From positions 1 through 7,819 of the forward strand of contig QXYP01000073.1 of assembly GCA_009886815.1 (NCBI GenBank): a DNA stretch of 7,819 bases, in the 5' to 3' direction. The position numbers and the translations under genes are program-made. Below are positions 6,312 to 7,819 of this stretch, piece by piece (within the stretch, counting starts at the first letter, position 1; every line of letters starts with the position of its first letter). A model generated the notes under the pieces. The model had not been told where the DNA came from and did not search any database. It was given only the letters and a program-made list of their open reading frames with translations. The DNA comes from Halieaceae bacterium (GTDB taxonomy: Bacteria > Pseudomonadota > Gammaproteobacteria > Pseudomonadales > Halieaceae).

Positions 6312-7250
6312 ATGAGAACGCTTTGCCTTGAGGATTACAAGCTTTTGTACTCGGACCTTTTACAACCCATACGCTCCACCACACGACTGATTAGCTTCGC
6401 TGCCATCATTGTGGTCTTCAGTGGCTGCTCATGGTTTGGCAAAGACGATATTGAGATAGCCGATAACGGAGAGCAACAAATCTACCTTGAAGCTCAACGG
6501 TCTCTGGACAGCGGCAACTTTAATACCGCGATTAGAACACTGCAGCTGCTTGAGAGCCGTTATCCTTTTGGCCGCTATGCAGAACAAGCACAATTAGAGC
6601 TGGTTTATGCACACTACGGTGCCTACGAATTTGAGGCCGCCATCGAGGCGGCAGATCGGTTTATTCGGCTTCACCCACAGCACCCCAATGTCGATTACGC
6701 CTACTACATGAAAGGACTCTCTGCCTTTGATATGGAGGGCGGCTTCCTCGCTTCATTTGTGCCCACTGACGATACGAAACGCGACGTATCGCACATCAAA
6801 GAAGCCTTTGCCGAGTTCGCACAACTATTGGCACGATTCCCCGACAGTGCCTATGCCCCTGATGCTCGAGCACGCATGGTGCACATGCGAAATATGTTGG
6901 CCCGACACGAAGTTCACGTTGCCAACTACTATTTTCGCCGAGGTGCTTATATGGCGGCGTTAAATCGTGGACGCTACGTGGTTGAGCATATGCAGCAAAC
7001 ACCGTCCGTAGCCGATGGTCTTGCCATCATGGCCCAGGCTTATATTTTGCTAGATTTCAATGAGCTGGCCAAAGATTCCATCACCGTGCTACACGAAAAT
7101 TTTCCGGACCACCCGAGTCTCAATGAAAATGGAGACTTTGAGAGTGTGTACGATTTGGACGGGCTGCACCGTTCATGGATCAATCAGCTCTCTTTAGGGC
7201 TTTTCGATCCACCAGAACCACCGCAGTTTGACTACCGTCCTAAAAGCTAG
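6312..7250 (+). CDS. bamD: Outer membrane protein assembly factor BamD (lipoprotein)
   Basis: Essential lipoprotein of the BAM complex, anchored to the inner leaflet of the outer membrane, which works with BamA to fold and insert beta-barrel proteins. The N-terminus has a basic stretch (RSTTR), a hydrophobic segment and the lipobox FSG-Cys39, the predicted lipidation site. It is followed by tetratricopeptide-type helices with BamD signatures: [17 protein letters not shown] (58-74), [17 protein letters not shown] (81-97), [21 protein letters not shown] (115-135) and [17 protein letters not shown] (203-219). The tail ends in a Pro-rich [14 protein letters not shown]. Length 312 from ATG 6312; E. 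coli has 245, and the extra length is mostly N- and C-terminal. The ATG has no proper ribosome site, whereas TTG at 6345 follows GAGGA (6330-6334) by 10 nt and would give a tidier 28-residue signal peptide (301 residues), so the start is uncertain. Convergent with nadE. Confidence 0.96.
   Translation: MRTLCLEDYKLLYSDLLQPIRSTTRLISFAAIIVVFSGCSWFGKDDIEIADNGEQQIYLEAQRSLDSGNFNTAIRTLQLLESRYPFGRYAEQAQLELVYAHYGAYEFEAAIEAADRFIRLHPQHPNVDYAYYMKGLSAFDMEGGFLASFVPTDDTKRDVSHIKEAFAEFAQLLARFPDSAYAPDARARMVHMRNMLARHEVHVANYYFRRGAYMAALNRGRYVVEHMQQTPSVADGLAIMAQAYILLDFNELAKDSITVLHENFPDHPSLNENGDFESVYDLDGLHRSWINQLSLGLFDPPEPPQFDYRPKS
6330..6334 (+). promoter_or_regulatory. Ribosome binding site for the alternative bamD TTG start
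   Basis: GAGGA lies 10 nt before the in-frame TTG at 6345-6347. The ATG at 6312 has only AGGG one base upstream, which is too close to work as a ribosome site, and the nearby TACAAT -10 would make the ATG leaderless. Together these favour the TTG, which still leaves a full lipoprotein signal peptide. Confidence 0.4.
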
Positions 7251-7274
7251 GGAAGTCTCCGAGACGCTGAAAAT

Positions 7275-7819
7275 TCAGGGACCGCGCCAAGCCCAAGTAA
7301 TTGGATAGCGGCGATCCCGCCCAAAACCACGCTGGGTAATGCGCACGCCCACGGGCGCTTGACGGCGCTTATATTCATTGAGGTCGATGAGCCTCACAAC
7401 CCGTCTGACATCTGCCTCAGCAAAACCCAGAGCGATAATATCGTGAGCACTGAGATCTTGCTCTACATAGTGCTCAATAATGGCATCGAGCACTTCATAG
7501 GGAGGCAAGCTGTCCTCATCTTTTTGATCCGGCGCTAATTCGGCTGAGGGTGGCCGAGTAATCACCCGCTCAGGAATGCACGGATTCAGGCTGTTTCTGT
7601 ATCGCGCCAAAGCATAAACCAACATTTTGGGGCAGTCTTTGAGCGCGTCGAACCCACCAGCCATGTCCCCGTACAACGTGGAATAGCCCACTGCAAGCTC
7701 ACTTTTGTTACCGGTTGTCAGTACCAAGAGATTCTTTTTATTTGAAATGGACATGAGCAAGACTCCACGACATCGGGCTTGCAGATTTTCCTCGGTAATA
7801 TTGGGCGCCAAGCCCTGAA
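7275..7819 (-). CDS. nadE: NAD+ synthetase, glutamine-hydrolysing type (C-terminal part; 5' end beyond the window)
   Basis: Last step of NAD biosynthesis: ATP-dependent amidation of nicotinic acid adenine dinucleotide to NAD+, in the cytoplasm. About 181 codons are visible, open to the right edge; the first visible residues [15 protein letters not shown] are internal to the protein, so no start is present. The segment [20 protein letters not shown] followed by AGGFDALKD is the conserved substrate-binding stretch of the synthetase domain. The end, with [15 protein letters not shown] followed by [15 protein letters not shown], matches the C-terminus of the long two-domain enzymes that carry an N-terminal glutamine amidohydrolase domain, rather than the short ammonia-dependent NadE. 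That domain and the SGG.DS ATP loop would lie to the right. It faces bamD with a 24-nt gap. Confidence 0.94.
   Translation of the reverse strand, partial: QGLAPNITEENLQARCRGVLLMSISNKKNLLVLTTGNKSELAVGYSTLYGDMAGGFDALKDCPKMLVYALARYRNSLNPCIPERVITRPPSAELAPDQKDEDSLPPYEVLDAIIEHYVEQDLSAHDIIALGFAEADVRRVVRLIDLNEYKRRQAPVGVRITQRGFGRDRRYPITWAWRGP

Noticed and set aside
7253..7278. Small dyads GTCTC-c-GAGAC and CTGAA-aa-TTCAG between bamD and nadE
   Set aside because: Loops of one or two bases and no T-run on either strand; no support for a bidirectional terminator.
1..7819. tRNA, rRNA, CRISPR, insertion sequence, phage or toxin-antitoxin genes
   Set aside because: No sequence signs of any were seen on either strand; nearly all bases are filled by recognisable core genes.

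Overview
The window looks like chromosomal core-genome DNA from a gammaproteobacterium. The block bamD divergent from rluD-pgeF-clpB is the same arrangement as in Escherichia coli (yfiO / rluD-yfiH-clpB). Finding it next to type IV pilus minor-pilin genes and a glutamine-type nadE recalls Pseudomonas and related marine lineages (the Cellvibrionales/OM60 type is a guess, not shown by the sequence). Base composition looks moderate and even throughout. I see no insertion sequence, phage gene, CRISPR array, tRNA or rRNA.

Layout. (1) Bases 1-1610, minus strand: a tight cluster of three type IV pilin-like genes, read right to left: a PilE-like minor pilin, a PilV-like pilin and a PilW-like pilin that runs off the left edge. 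Gaps are small (21 nt, then a 4-nt overlap). (2) Bases 1611-1832: intergenic stretch with a candidate terminator for clpB and a second possible start for the PilE-like gene. (3) Bases 1833-4412, minus: clpB, the disaggregase, preceded by a well-matched heat-shock (sigma-32) promoter and carrying an internal GTG start for the short ClpB form. (4) Bases 4500-6222, minus: rluD then pgeF, which are coupled. (5) Bases 6223-6311: divergent intergenic region. (6) Bases 6312-7250, plus: bamD, the outer-membrane assembly lipoprotein. (7) Bases 7275-7819, minus: the C-terminal part of NAD+ synthetase nadE, cut by the right edge and convergent with bamD.

How the genes relate. rluD (23S rRNA pseudouridylation), pgeF (peptidoglycan precursor quality control) and clpB (protein disaggregation) can be read from one upstream start, while the sigma-32 promoter lets clpB respond to heat on its own. 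The pilin cluster is probably the start of a minor-pilin operon that primes type IV pilus assembly; the rest (PilX, PilY1 and others) would lie to the left of the window.

I found no convincing new system. The most useful second looks are the PilV-like gene, which lacks a normal prepilin leader and may be frameshifted at its 5' end; the cysteine-free PilE-like pilin with two competing starts; the regulatory sites of clpB; and the uncertain start of bamD.
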